This document shows positions 1 through 5,194 of a stretch of DNA of 6,528 nucleotides, in pieces. The position numbers and the translations under genes are program-made. The stretch is from Candidatus Geohydrothermomicrobium daggyaiense. GTDB lineage: Bacteria > Actinomycetota > Geothermincolia > Fen-727 > JACVIW01. The notes under the pieces were generated by a model that was not told where the DNA came from, did not search any database, and saw nothing but the letters and a program-made list of their open reading frames with translations. How positions within the stretch are numbered: the first letter of the stretch is position 1; every line of letters begins with the position of its first letter. The stretch is taken from contig JACVIW010000137.1 of NCBI GenBank assembly GCA_015711695.1, positions 1 through 6,528 on the forward strand, read 5' to 3'.

Positions 1-466
1 GAGGCCGCCCCACGCCCACACGAACCCTGTGAAACTCCCGTGTACCGAGCGATTGAACGATCGATTCAAGACCACGGTGTCCAGCAGTGCCACTCCCTTT
101 TTTGAGCCTGACCTTGCCCAGGGGGATGTCAATATCATCATGAACCACAATAAGCCTTTCGATCGAGATTGAAAGCCGTTTGACAATTTTCGCGGTGGGG
201 ATTCCGCTATTATTCATATACAAAAGAGGGCGTAAAACAGCAAAGCTTATGCCATTTTCTTTGAGTAAGGTAAGTGATTGTTGCCTGTTCGCTGCCCGCT
301 TAAGAACCTCGAAACGCTCCTCAAGAACATCCCCCACCATGAATCCTGCGTTGTGCCTGCTTCTCTGATACTTTCGCCCCGGGTTGCCGAGACAAACCAC
401 GAGCGCGGATATATCTGTCTTCTTAATCAGTTTGGCAACAGGGGACCGTTTCCTTATAAGTAGCAT
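1..466 (-). CDS. pth: Peptidyl-tRNA hydrolase (Pth), 3' end missing
   Basis: Pth cleaves the ester bond of peptidyl-tRNAs released from stalled ribosomes, which recycles tRNA in the cytoplasm. Read from the ATG at 466, 155 codons are present; the family is usually near 190 residues, so about the last fifth lies beyond the left edge. Visible family blocks are GNPGRKY (27-33), SRHNAGF (36-42) with the catalytic-type His38, MNNSG (84-88), and HDDID (109-113) with Asp110 in the place of E. coli Asp93. Next comes RLKKGSGTAGHRGLESI (120-136). There E. coli Asn114 in GGHNG is replaced by Arg131, while the neighbouring His130 is kept. About 20 residues precede the first beta strand (LVVCLGNPG), a longer lead than usual. 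No other in-frame ATG or TTG is available and the GTG at the strand itself would be too short, so I keep this ATG. Its ribosome binding site is poor: a purine run lies about 15 bases upstream inside the end of rplY, which suggests translational coupling to rplY, whose stop is 11 bases away. Confidence 0.95.
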   Translation of the reverse strand, partial: MLLIRKRSPVAKLIKKTDISALVVCLGNPGRKYQRSRHNAGFMVGDVLEERFEVLKRAANRQQSLTLLKENGISFAVLRPLLYMNNSGIPTAKIVKRLSISIERLIVVHDDIDIPLGKVRLKKGSGTAGHRGLESIVQSLGTREFHRVRVGVGRP

Positions 467-477
467 TAGTCAGAGCT

Positions 478-1140
478 CTAACTTTCCTTTTCGCTCTTAG
501 CCTTTGCGCCTTCCTTGGAAACCTCTGGAGGTGCAGCTTCCTCAATTTCTTTCTCCGGACCAGCAACCGCCACCCGCGGGGCAAGTATTGTGAGCACAAC
601 ATCCTCAGGGTCGGTGAGTACTTTTACCCCCGGCGGGACTATTAATTCGCCCACAAGGAGATGTTCGCCCACAGCCAACTTCCCAATGTCCGCAACCACG
701 TGGTCCGGTATATCCTCAGGCAGGCATTCGACTTCCACTTCCCAGAGGATGTGCTGAAGAGTTCCCCCTGCTTTAAGGCCCCTGGATTTCTCCTCGCCTG
801 AAATCATGATCGGAACTTTCGCGGTAACCTTTTCGAACCTCTCAACCTTCATTAGATCAACATGAAGAATCCTGTCTTTGAAAGGATGTCTCTGGATTTC
901 CTTTATCATCGCAAGGTGATTTTCGACCTTCCCACCATCCGCCAATTCAAGTTCCAAAAGAACGTTGGTCCCGCCGTGCTGACGGATAACCTCGCTCAAA
1001 TCCTCGAGCTTCACCGAAATTGAGCAGGGCTCGATATCCGAACCGTACAGGACTCCCGGAATCTTGCCTGAATTCCTTAACTTCCTTGCGACACCCTTAC
1101 CGGTATCATATCTTCTCTCCGCTTTAAGTTTTGTTTCCAC
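478..1140 (-). CDS. rplY: Large ribosomal subunit protein bL25, long CTC/TL5 form
   Basis: bL25 binds 5S rRNA in the central protuberance of the large ribosomal subunit. This 220-residue protein is the long, two-domain form (TL5 of Thermus, CTC of Bacillus), not the short E. coli form of about 95 residues. The N-terminal 5S-binding domain covers about 1-95, with KGVARKLRNSGKIPGVLYG (15-33) and QRHPFKDRILHVDL (83-96). The C-terminal beta-rich domain covers about 98-188, with GGTLQHILWEVEVECLPEDIP (125-145, family signature). After residue 190 the chain becomes a charged Ala/Glu/Lys/Pro tail, probably disordered. The start is GTG at 1140: a GGAG lies about 12 bases upstream, and the ATG seen upstream in another frame meets a stop within six codons. 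It lies 19 bases after the prs stop and 11 bases before pth, the conserved prs-rplY-pth order. In Bacillus the ctc gene is a general stress gene; no sigma-B-like promoter is visible here. Confidence 0.96.
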   Translation of the reverse strand: METKLKAERRYDTGKGVARKLRNSGKIPGVLYGSDIEPCSISVKLEDLSEVIRQHGGTNVLLELELADGGKVENHLAMIKEIQRHPFKDRILHVDLMKVERFEKVTAKVPIMISGEEKSRGLKAGGTLQHILWEVEVECLPEDIPDHVVADIGKLAVGEHLLVGELIVPPGVKVLTDPEDVVLTILAPRVAVAGPEKEIEEAAPPEVSKEGAKAKSEKES

Positions 1141-1159
1141 TTATATATCACACTCCATG

Positions 1160-2125
1160 TCAAGCCTGATTATCGCCACCGAAGAGCTCGCTAACTGACT
1201 CCTCCTTGAAAACGGCTAGTATCGTGCTCGCAAGCAGCGGGGCGATAGACAACACGGTAATTTTATCAATCTTTTTCTCGGGAGACACGGGAAGCGTGTT
1301 TGTTACAACGAGTTCCTTTATCTTTGAATCCCTTATCCTTTCCACCGCTGACCCCGATAATATTGGGTGCGTCGCGCACGCGTATATCTCAACCGCGCCT
1401 TCGTCCCGGAGAGCCTCTGCCGCGTTGACCATTGTCCCCGCCGTGTCCACCATATCGTCTATGATTACCGCAGTTTTCCCCTTAACATCTCCGATTACGT
1501 GGAGCACCTCAGCCACGTTTTTTTCAGTGCGGCGTTTGTGAAGGATCGCCATTGGTGCGCGCAGCCGGTCCGCAAACTTCTTGGCTACTTTAACCCTTCC
1601 CGCGTCCGGGGACACCACCACAACGTTTTGAAGGTTCTTCTGCACTATGTAACCGGCAAGCAAGGGTAACGCGGTGATATGGTCAAAAGGAAAATCGAAG
1701 AAGCCCTGGATTTGTCCGGCGTGCAGGTCGACAGATAAAACCCTGTTCGCACCCGCAACAGAGATAATATCCGCAACGAGTCTGGCGCTGATCGGCTCTC
1801 TTGCGAGTGTCTTTTTATCCTGCCGCGAATATCCATAGTATGGAATAACTGCTGTTATTCTCTTGGCCGAAGCTCTTTTAAGAGCGTCGATAATAAGTAG
1901 CAACTCCATAATATGATCGTTTACTGGCTCAGCGCAAGTCTGGATCACGAAAGCGTCGACTCCCCTGACACTTTCTAAAAACCTCACGTATATCTCCCCG
2001 TTTTTGAAGCGGGATATCTCGACGTTCCCAAGCTTCTCCCCGATGCCCGTGGCGACCTCAATACCTAAATCCGGGTGGGAGGTACCGCTGAAAACCATTA
2101 GTTTCTTTCTGATGACCTCCTTCAA
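1160..2125 (-). CDS. prs: Ribose-phosphate pyrophosphokinase (PRPP synthetase)
   Basis: This enzyme transfers the pyrophosphate of ATP to ribose 5-phosphate to make PRPP, the precursor for purines, pyrimidines, NAD, histidine and tryptophan. The 321-residue length fits the class I bacterial enzyme (about 315). Visible motifs are PYYGYSRQDKK (95-105, ATP site), the signature DLHAGQIQGFF (133-143) with metal-binding His135, and the catalytic flexible loop with KRR at 197-199, matching E. coli Lys194/Arg196. The PRPP-binding loop IIDDMVDTAGT is at 221-231. No key residue is missing. The start is TTG at 2125, supported by a strong GGAGG eight bases upstream; an in-frame ATG at codon 10 (2098) has a GGAGG-like site too far away, about 16-17 bases. 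Either start would give a complete enzyme. It sits 26 bases after glmU and 19 before rplY, so co-transcription is likely. Confidence 0.98.
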   Translation of the reverse strand: MKEVIRKKLMVFSGTSHPDLGIEVATGIGEKLGNVEISRFKNGEIYVRFLESVRGVDAFVIQTCAEPVNDHIMELLLIIDALKRASAKRITAVIPYYGYSRQDKKTLAREPISARLVADIISVAGANRVLSVDLHAGQIQGFFDFPFDHITALPLLAGYIVQKNLQNVVVVSPDAGRVKVAKKFADRLRAPMAILHKRRTEKNVAEVLHVIGDVKGKTAVIIDDMVDTAGTMVNAAEALRDEGAVEIYACATHPILSGSAVERIRDSKIKELVVTNTLPVSPEKKIDKITVLSIAPLLASTILAVFKEESVSELFGGDNQA

Positions 2126-2133
2126 GTGTCACA

Positions 2134-2140
2134 CCTCCAC
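2134..2140 (-). promoter_or_regulatory. Ribosome binding site deciding the TTG start of prs
   Basis: On the minus strand the bases GTGGAGGTG lie just before the prs TTG codon, leaving about 8 bases between GGAGG and the start. This is near-perfect complementarity to the 16S rRNA tail at good spacing. A second AAGGAGGT occurs right after the TTG, inside the first codons, but is 16-17 bases from the in-frame ATG at 2098, too far for efficient use. I therefore take TTG as the true start. Confidence 0.7.
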
Positions 2141-2151
2141 CGGTTTATTCT

Positions 2152-3570
2152 TTAAGCGTTCCCCTTTCTTCCTTCCTTTCGCTTTTTTCTTCTCTCCTTC
2201 CAGCCATAGATATTCCTCTGTCTGGATCTCTCAATTCCAAGGCTACCATCCGGCACGTCCTCGTATATAGCGGATCCCGCGCCAGTCGCCGCGTCATCTC
2301 CGATTTTGACAGGCGCTATCAGCATGGTATCGCTACCGATAAAGGCCCTGTCTCCGATCAACGTCTGGTACTTCCTTTCGCCATCGAAATTGCAGGTGAT
2401 CGTTCCTGCCCCCACATTTACTCCCTTTCCGATCTGCGTATCCCCCATGTAGCTCAAGTGAGGCACCTTGCTGCCGTCCCCGACACGGGCTTTCTTCATC
2501 TCCACAAATCCCCCCACTTTCACGAATTTTCCAAGGCTGCAACCGCCACGGAGACGTGAATATGGTCCGATACTACAGCCTTCTCCGACTTCGCTGTCTT
2601 CGAGCCAGGAAAACTCAATCGTGCAGTTGTCATCTATAATGCTATTTCTTATCTCAGTGAAAGGCCCTATTCTGCAGCCACTTCCTATTTTCGTTTCTCC
2701 CTTAATGAACACATACGGTTCAATTGTCGTATCTTGGCCTATCTCAACACCCCAGTCGATAAACGCGGATTCGGGGTCAACTATTGTAACTCCTTCCTCC
2801 ATAAGCCTATCGTTTATTCTTCCTTGCATGTAGCGCCTAACCTCGGCAAGCTGCTTTCTGTTGTTCACCCCTGTGACTTCCACTTCTTCGCCCTTCAGAG
2901 CAGATATTCGCGCTCCACGAGCCACAAGTTTTTGTATCGCGTCAGTCAGGTAGTATTCGGACTGTGCGTTATCCGGTGATATCTCCTTGAGTGCTGCCTC
3001 AAGAGCAGATCTTTCAAAAGCGTATACTGAGGAGTTTACTTCACTGACCTTTTTTTCTTCTTCGCTGGCGTCCGGGTCCTCTACTATTTTTATAACGTCT
3101 CCCTTATGATCCCTGATAATCCTCCCATATCCCTCCGGCCTTTTGACATCCGCGGTGAGAAGGGAAGCGGCGCATTCGCCCTTCCTCCTGACCATTAGGA
3201 GTTTGTTAAGTGTCTCTGGCAGAATGAGAGGGCAATCCCCGGGAAGCACGAGAACCTCCGAAAAGCGCTCATCAATGGTTTTCAACGCAAGCGTAACAGC
3301 GTGGCCCGTTCCAAGAGGTTCTTCCTGTATAACAATGCGCACGCGCTGCCCAAACTCTTTAAGAATTTCATCATGCTCTTCCGCGGCTACGACACATATA
3401 TCACCGGGAAAAACCGCTAGAGAAGCCCCTACAACATATGAGAGCAGGGTTCGACCGCATACCTCATGCATAACTTTGGGAATGGCAGACTTCATTCTCT
3501 TGCCCTTTCCCGCGGCAAGCACAATCACCGAGACGTTAACGTTTTGAATCTCCAGCCCTTCTACGTTCAT
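2152..3570 (-). CDS. glmU: Bifunctional UDP-GlcNAc pyrophosphorylase / glucosamine-1-phosphate N-acetyltransferase
   Basis: GlmU acetylates glucosamine 1-phosphate with acetyl-CoA and then uridylylates it with UTP to give UDP-GlcNAc, the precursor for peptidoglycan and lipopolysaccharide. The 472 residues hold both domains. The N-terminal pyrophosphorylase has LAAGKGKRMKS (18-28), QEEPLGTGHAV (82-92), GDCPLI with Asp112, YGRIIRD (138-144), EVNSSVYAF (177-185) and GVNNRKQ (234-240, metal-binding Asn pair). The C-terminal left-handed beta-helix begins near 265 with hexapeptide repeats, and carries FVEMKKARVGDGSKVPHLSY (365-384) with His381 at the place of catalytic E. coli His363, then VNVGAGTITCNFDG (404-417). 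The C-terminal tail (about 456-472) is strongly basic. About 12 residues precede the first beta strand, more than usual. ATG at 3570 is the only plausible start, yet it has no clear Shine-Dalgarno site. It lies 91 bases downstream of the tRNA-Gln 3' end on the same strand, so its message may be released by tRNA processing. Confidence 0.98.
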   Translation of the reverse strand: MNVEGLEIQNVNVSVIVLAAGKGKRMKSAIPKVMHEVCGRTLLSYVVGASLAVFPGDICVVAAEEHDEILKEFGQRVRIVIQEEPLGTGHAVTLALKTIDERFSEVLVLPGDCPLILPETLNKLLMVRRKGECAASLLTADVKRPEGYGRIIRDHKGDVIKIVEDPDASEEEKKVSEVNSSVYAFERSALEAALKEISPDNAQSEYYLTDAIQKLVARGARISALKGEEVEVTGVNNRKQLAEVRRYMQGRINDRLMEEGVTIVDPESAFIDWGVEIGQDTTIEPYVFIKGETKIGSGCRIGPFTEIRNSIIDDNCTIEFSWLEDSEVGEGCSIGPYSRLRGGCSLGKFVKVGGFVEMKKARVGDGSKVPHLSYMGDTQIGKGVNVGAGTITCNFDGERKYQTLIGDRAFIGSDTMLIAPVKIGDDAATGAGSAIYEDVPDGSLGIERSRQRNIYGWKERRKKRKEGRKGNA

Positions 3571-3637
3571 CAGAACAAGTTGTTGTCAAATACTACGAGG
3601 CGCCAAGCGTGCCAATTCAGGTCTTGAGCCCCCTGCG

Positions 3638-3652
3638 GAGTTTAAAAAACTC
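3638..3652 (-). other. Small hairpin in the tRNA trailer / glmU leader
   Basis: GAGTTT, a three-base loop and AAACTC form a perfect six-pair stem about ten bases after the CCA end of tRNA-Gln. On the minus strand no T-run follows it, so it does not look like a factor-independent terminator. It may be the 3' trailer structure where an exonuclease stops or where tRNA processing begins. Function is inference; only the pairing is seen. Confidence 0.35.
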
Positions 3653-3661
3653 AGTAAACGC

Positions 3662-3735
<74 letters not shown>

Positions 3736-3753
3736 TTGTCAGTAAGCTCCTTT

Positions 3754-3759
3754 AATATA
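3754..3759 (-). promoter_or_regulatory. Possible -10 box for tRNA-Gln / glmU
   Basis: TATATT on the minus strand lies 18 bases before the tRNA 5' end, in a very A/T-rich stretch just after the ispE stop. Transcription from it would begin about 12 bases before the mature tRNA. The base six-mer 17 bases upstream (GTAAAA) matches the -35 consensus in only three positions, so this is a weak candidate for an internal promoter giving glmU-prs-rplY-pth independent expression. Confidence 0.3.
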
Positions 3760-3778
3760 TAACTAAATTAAAACTCTT

Positions 3779-4687
3779 TTACACGGTAATCTCTGCGCCT
3801 TTACCAGCGAAACTCGTTATGATCGTGATGGGGGCGGAATCTTCAAGGTTTCGCGCTATATTCACAGCGCTATCAAGCGAAGACGCGAGCGCGAAAACCG
3901 TCGGACCACTTCCCGTCATCAATGCCCCCGCAGCTCCCGCTTCCCTCGCGAGGACCTTATATTTATTTACCCTCGCAGCATCAAGAGCGGCAGCCTCAAG
4001 GCTGTTGTGTAGGTTCGCGCAGATAAGATCCAATTCCTGGAACCGTATACCTTCCATGAGGCGGTCAAGGCGCTGGCTTATGTTATCCGGATCAGGAAGT
4101 TCCCCAGGATCGAGGGAATCAAAGCGCCTGTAAACCTCAGGCGTGCTTGATTCTATCCCGGTCGTTGCAAGGACAACATAATATGGCGGGAGCGGCTCAA
4201 GTGCTTCCACTTTTTCACCTCTTCCCGTTACCATAGCGGTGCCCCCAACCAGGCAAAACGGCACATCCGAACCCACAAGGCTTGCCATGTTCAATAATTC
4301 CTGAGCGTCTAAATCGAGTTCGTATATGTGTGCAAGCGCCACCAGGGTTGCCGCCGCATCTGCGCTGCCCCCCGCAAGGCCCGCCCCGATCGGTATCCGC
4401 TTATTTATGAAAATTTCAATTCCCCCTCCTTCAAGGGCGCCTGTTCGTTTATCGAAAACTTCAACCGCGCGCCAGACAAAATTTTCTTCATCAACAGGAA
4501 GCCTGCGATCGCTGCAGCGAATTCGGATCTTTCCCGACGAACCATCCGTTCGCCTCAGGTAAAGTTCGTCCGCAAGTTCAAGTGCTTGCATCACGGACCT
4601 GATCTGGTGGTAACCATCCTCCCTTAAAGGTCCCACTTCGAGAAAAAGGTTCAGTTTTGATCTCGCTAATACTTTAGCCCCTAACAT
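3779..4687 (-). CDS. ispE: 4-diphosphocytidyl-2-C-methyl-D-erythritol kinase (IspE)
   Basis: IspE uses ATP to phosphorylate the 2-hydroxyl of CDP-methylerythritol, the fourth step of the MEP pathway to isopentenyl diphosphate. It is a GHMP-fold kinase, 302 residues from the ATG at 4687 (the family is about 280-310). Motifs are SKLNLFLEVG (10-19) with Lys11 and DGYHQI (24-29), matching the substrate-binding start of the family. The GHMP ATP loop PIGAGLAGGSADAAATL is at 99-115, GSDVPF (139-144) carries catalytic Asp141, and the third GHMP motif MTGSGPTVFAL is at 257-267. An in-frame TTG at 4705 would add six residues; neither start has a good ribosome binding site, and I prefer ATG because it gives the usual 10-residue lead before KLNLFL. 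It heads the minus-strand block and probably fires from a promoter near 4792-4800. The MEP pathway, not mevalonate, is therefore expected in this organism. Confidence 0.97.
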   Translation of the reverse strand: MLGAKVLARSKLNLFLEVGPLREDGYHQIRSVMQALELADELYLRRTDGSSGKIRIRCSDRRLPVDEENFVWRAVEVFDKRTGALEGGGIEIFINKRIPIGAGLAGGSADAAATLVALAHIYELDLDAQELLNMASLVGSDVPFCLVGGTAMVTGRGEKVEALEPLPPYYVVLATTGIESSTPEVYRRFDSLDPGELPDPDNISQRLDRLMEGIRFQELDLICANLHNSLEAAALDAARVNKYKVLAREAGAAGALMTGSGPTVFALASSLDSAVNIARNLEDSAPITIITSFAGKGAEITV

Positions 4688-4719
4688 AGAACCATACACA
4701 CCCAACTGTCTAGTTTATT

Positions 4720-4776
4720 GAGCGTCGCTCCGCGGGTAACCTCCAGGCGAACCCCGCATGCGCAGTAGAAGCTGCG
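4720..4776 (-). promoter_or_regulatory. Three tandem hairpins in the ispE leader
   Basis: Read toward ispE, three inverted repeats follow each other closely. The first is CGCAG/CTGCG (4776-4761) with a six-base loop. The second is GCGGG/CCCGC (4757-4732) with a 16-base loop that itself holds CCT/AGG. The third is GAGC/GCTC (4730-4720) with a three-base loop. They fall between the candidate ispE promoter and the start codon, so they would be in the 5' untranslated RNA. No T-run follows, so they are not a terminator. It might be an RNA control element or protein site, but it matches no class I know. Confidence 0.4.
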
Positions 4777-4791
4777 AACGTCACCCATTTA

Positions 4792-4800
4792 ATTATTTCA
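4792..4800 (-). promoter_or_regulatory. Candidate extended -10 promoter for ispE
   Basis: TGAAATAAT on the minus strand matches the extended -10 form TGnTATAAT with one mismatch. The hexamer 17 bases upstream (TTTAAC) is a poor -35 box, as is tolerated with an extended -10. Initiation near 4785 would give a leader of about 98 bases before the ATG at 4687. Confidence 0.4.
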
Positions 4801-5026
4801 TCTAAACACGCGCAGTTAAAGACCGCCCGATTAGTGCCCAATTCACATTATTGAAATCCAGGATTCGCGCCCCGGACAGCGAGATCTTACGCAACAAAAT
4901 ACCACCATCGCTTAACCCTTTTAATGAAAATTCAATAGTCAAGATCTCCCGGTTCGAGTCGCGCCAGGGGCAAGATCAACTCTGTGATAAACGCTCCCTC
5001 TGATCCCTTATTCCGGCGGAATTCTC

Positions 5027-5035
5027 TGTTATAAT
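5027..5035 (+). promoter_or_regulatory. Extended -10 promoter for the P-type ATPase
   Basis: TGTTATAAT is an exact match to the extended -10 consensus TGnTATAAT. The -35 position (around 5007-5012) shows no good match, which an extended -10 can compensate. Transcription would start near 5042 and leave an untranslated leader of about 153 bases before the ATG at 5195. This is the best housekeeping-type promoter seen in the window. Confidence 0.55.
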
Positions 5036-5069
5036 TACCAAAATACACCCGCGAGAATGTTTTACTTTG

Positions 5070-5084
5070 GCGGTGAGACACCGC
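5070..5084 (+). promoter_or_regulatory. Hairpin in the ATPase leader
   Basis: GCGGTG and CACCGC form a perfect six-pair GC-rich stem closed by the loop AGA, about 28 bases after the predicted transcription start. Just after it CGGGAT (5086-5091) can pair with ATCCCG (5127-5132), so the leader could fold further. No T-run follows. I cannot match it to the Mn (yybP-ykoY), Mg or Ni/Co riboswitch patterns that often precede metal transporters. Confidence 0.35.
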
Positions 5085-5180
5085 TCGGGATTTATTAGAC
5101 AAACGGGCGAATTCAACAGCATTTCGATCCCGCTCAATATTGCGCTCACCATTAGGAAATAGATTACAAACACCCTCGCC

Positions 5181-5185
5181 AGGGG
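5181..5185 (+). promoter_or_regulatory. Ribosome binding site of the ATPase
   Basis: AGGGG lies nine bases before the ATG at 5195. The complementarity is moderate. The frame is closed by a TAG at 5153-5155 with no other start codon in between, so this site and the ATG together fix the start. Confidence 0.5.
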
Positions 5186-5194
5186 CGTCGCATC

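Larger units (their letters stand above)
4706..5194. other. Divergent intergenic control region between ispE and the ATPase
   Basis: About 490 bases with no convincing gene. It holds extended -10 candidates facing each way (4792-4800 leftward, 5027-5035 rightward), a cluster of hairpins next to ispE (4720-4776) and a hairpin in the ATPase leader (5070-5084). It also holds a stretch resembling the 3' end of a tRNA (4951-4972) and two 7-8 base inverted repeats (4849-4855 with 4931-4937; 4881-4888 with 4941-4948). A 12-base near-repeat gcgcagtagaag / gcgcagttaaag lies at 4760-4771 and 4810-4821, with two mismatches. A reverse reading frame at 4976-5236 exists but has no ribosome binding site. 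I recognise no known riboswitch class or small RNA here. Confidence 0.6.

Noticed and set aside
180..463. Two short plus-strand frames
   Set aside because: Both lie antisense to pth, whose minus-strand frame carries all family motifs. They are shadows.
2004..2270. Plus-strand frame of 88 codons across the prs/glmU junction
   Set aside because: It is antisense to prs and glmU and its phenylalanine-rich stretch comes from the reverse of the Lys/Arg-rich GlmU tail.
3574..3584. Palindrome AACAA-TTGTT right before the glmU start, as an operator
   Set aside because: Only five bases per arm around one base in A/T-rich DNA, with no second copy seen; too weak to call.
3584..3589. TTGACA on the minus strand just before glmU, as a -35 box
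   Set aside because: The matching -10 position would fall inside the first codons of glmU and shows no TATAAT-like sequence at 16-18 bases spacing.
3638..3652. Hairpin as a factor-independent terminator between tRNA-Gln and glmU
   Set aside because: The stem is A/T-rich and short, and on the minus strand it is followed by CCGCAGGGG, not by a run of T.
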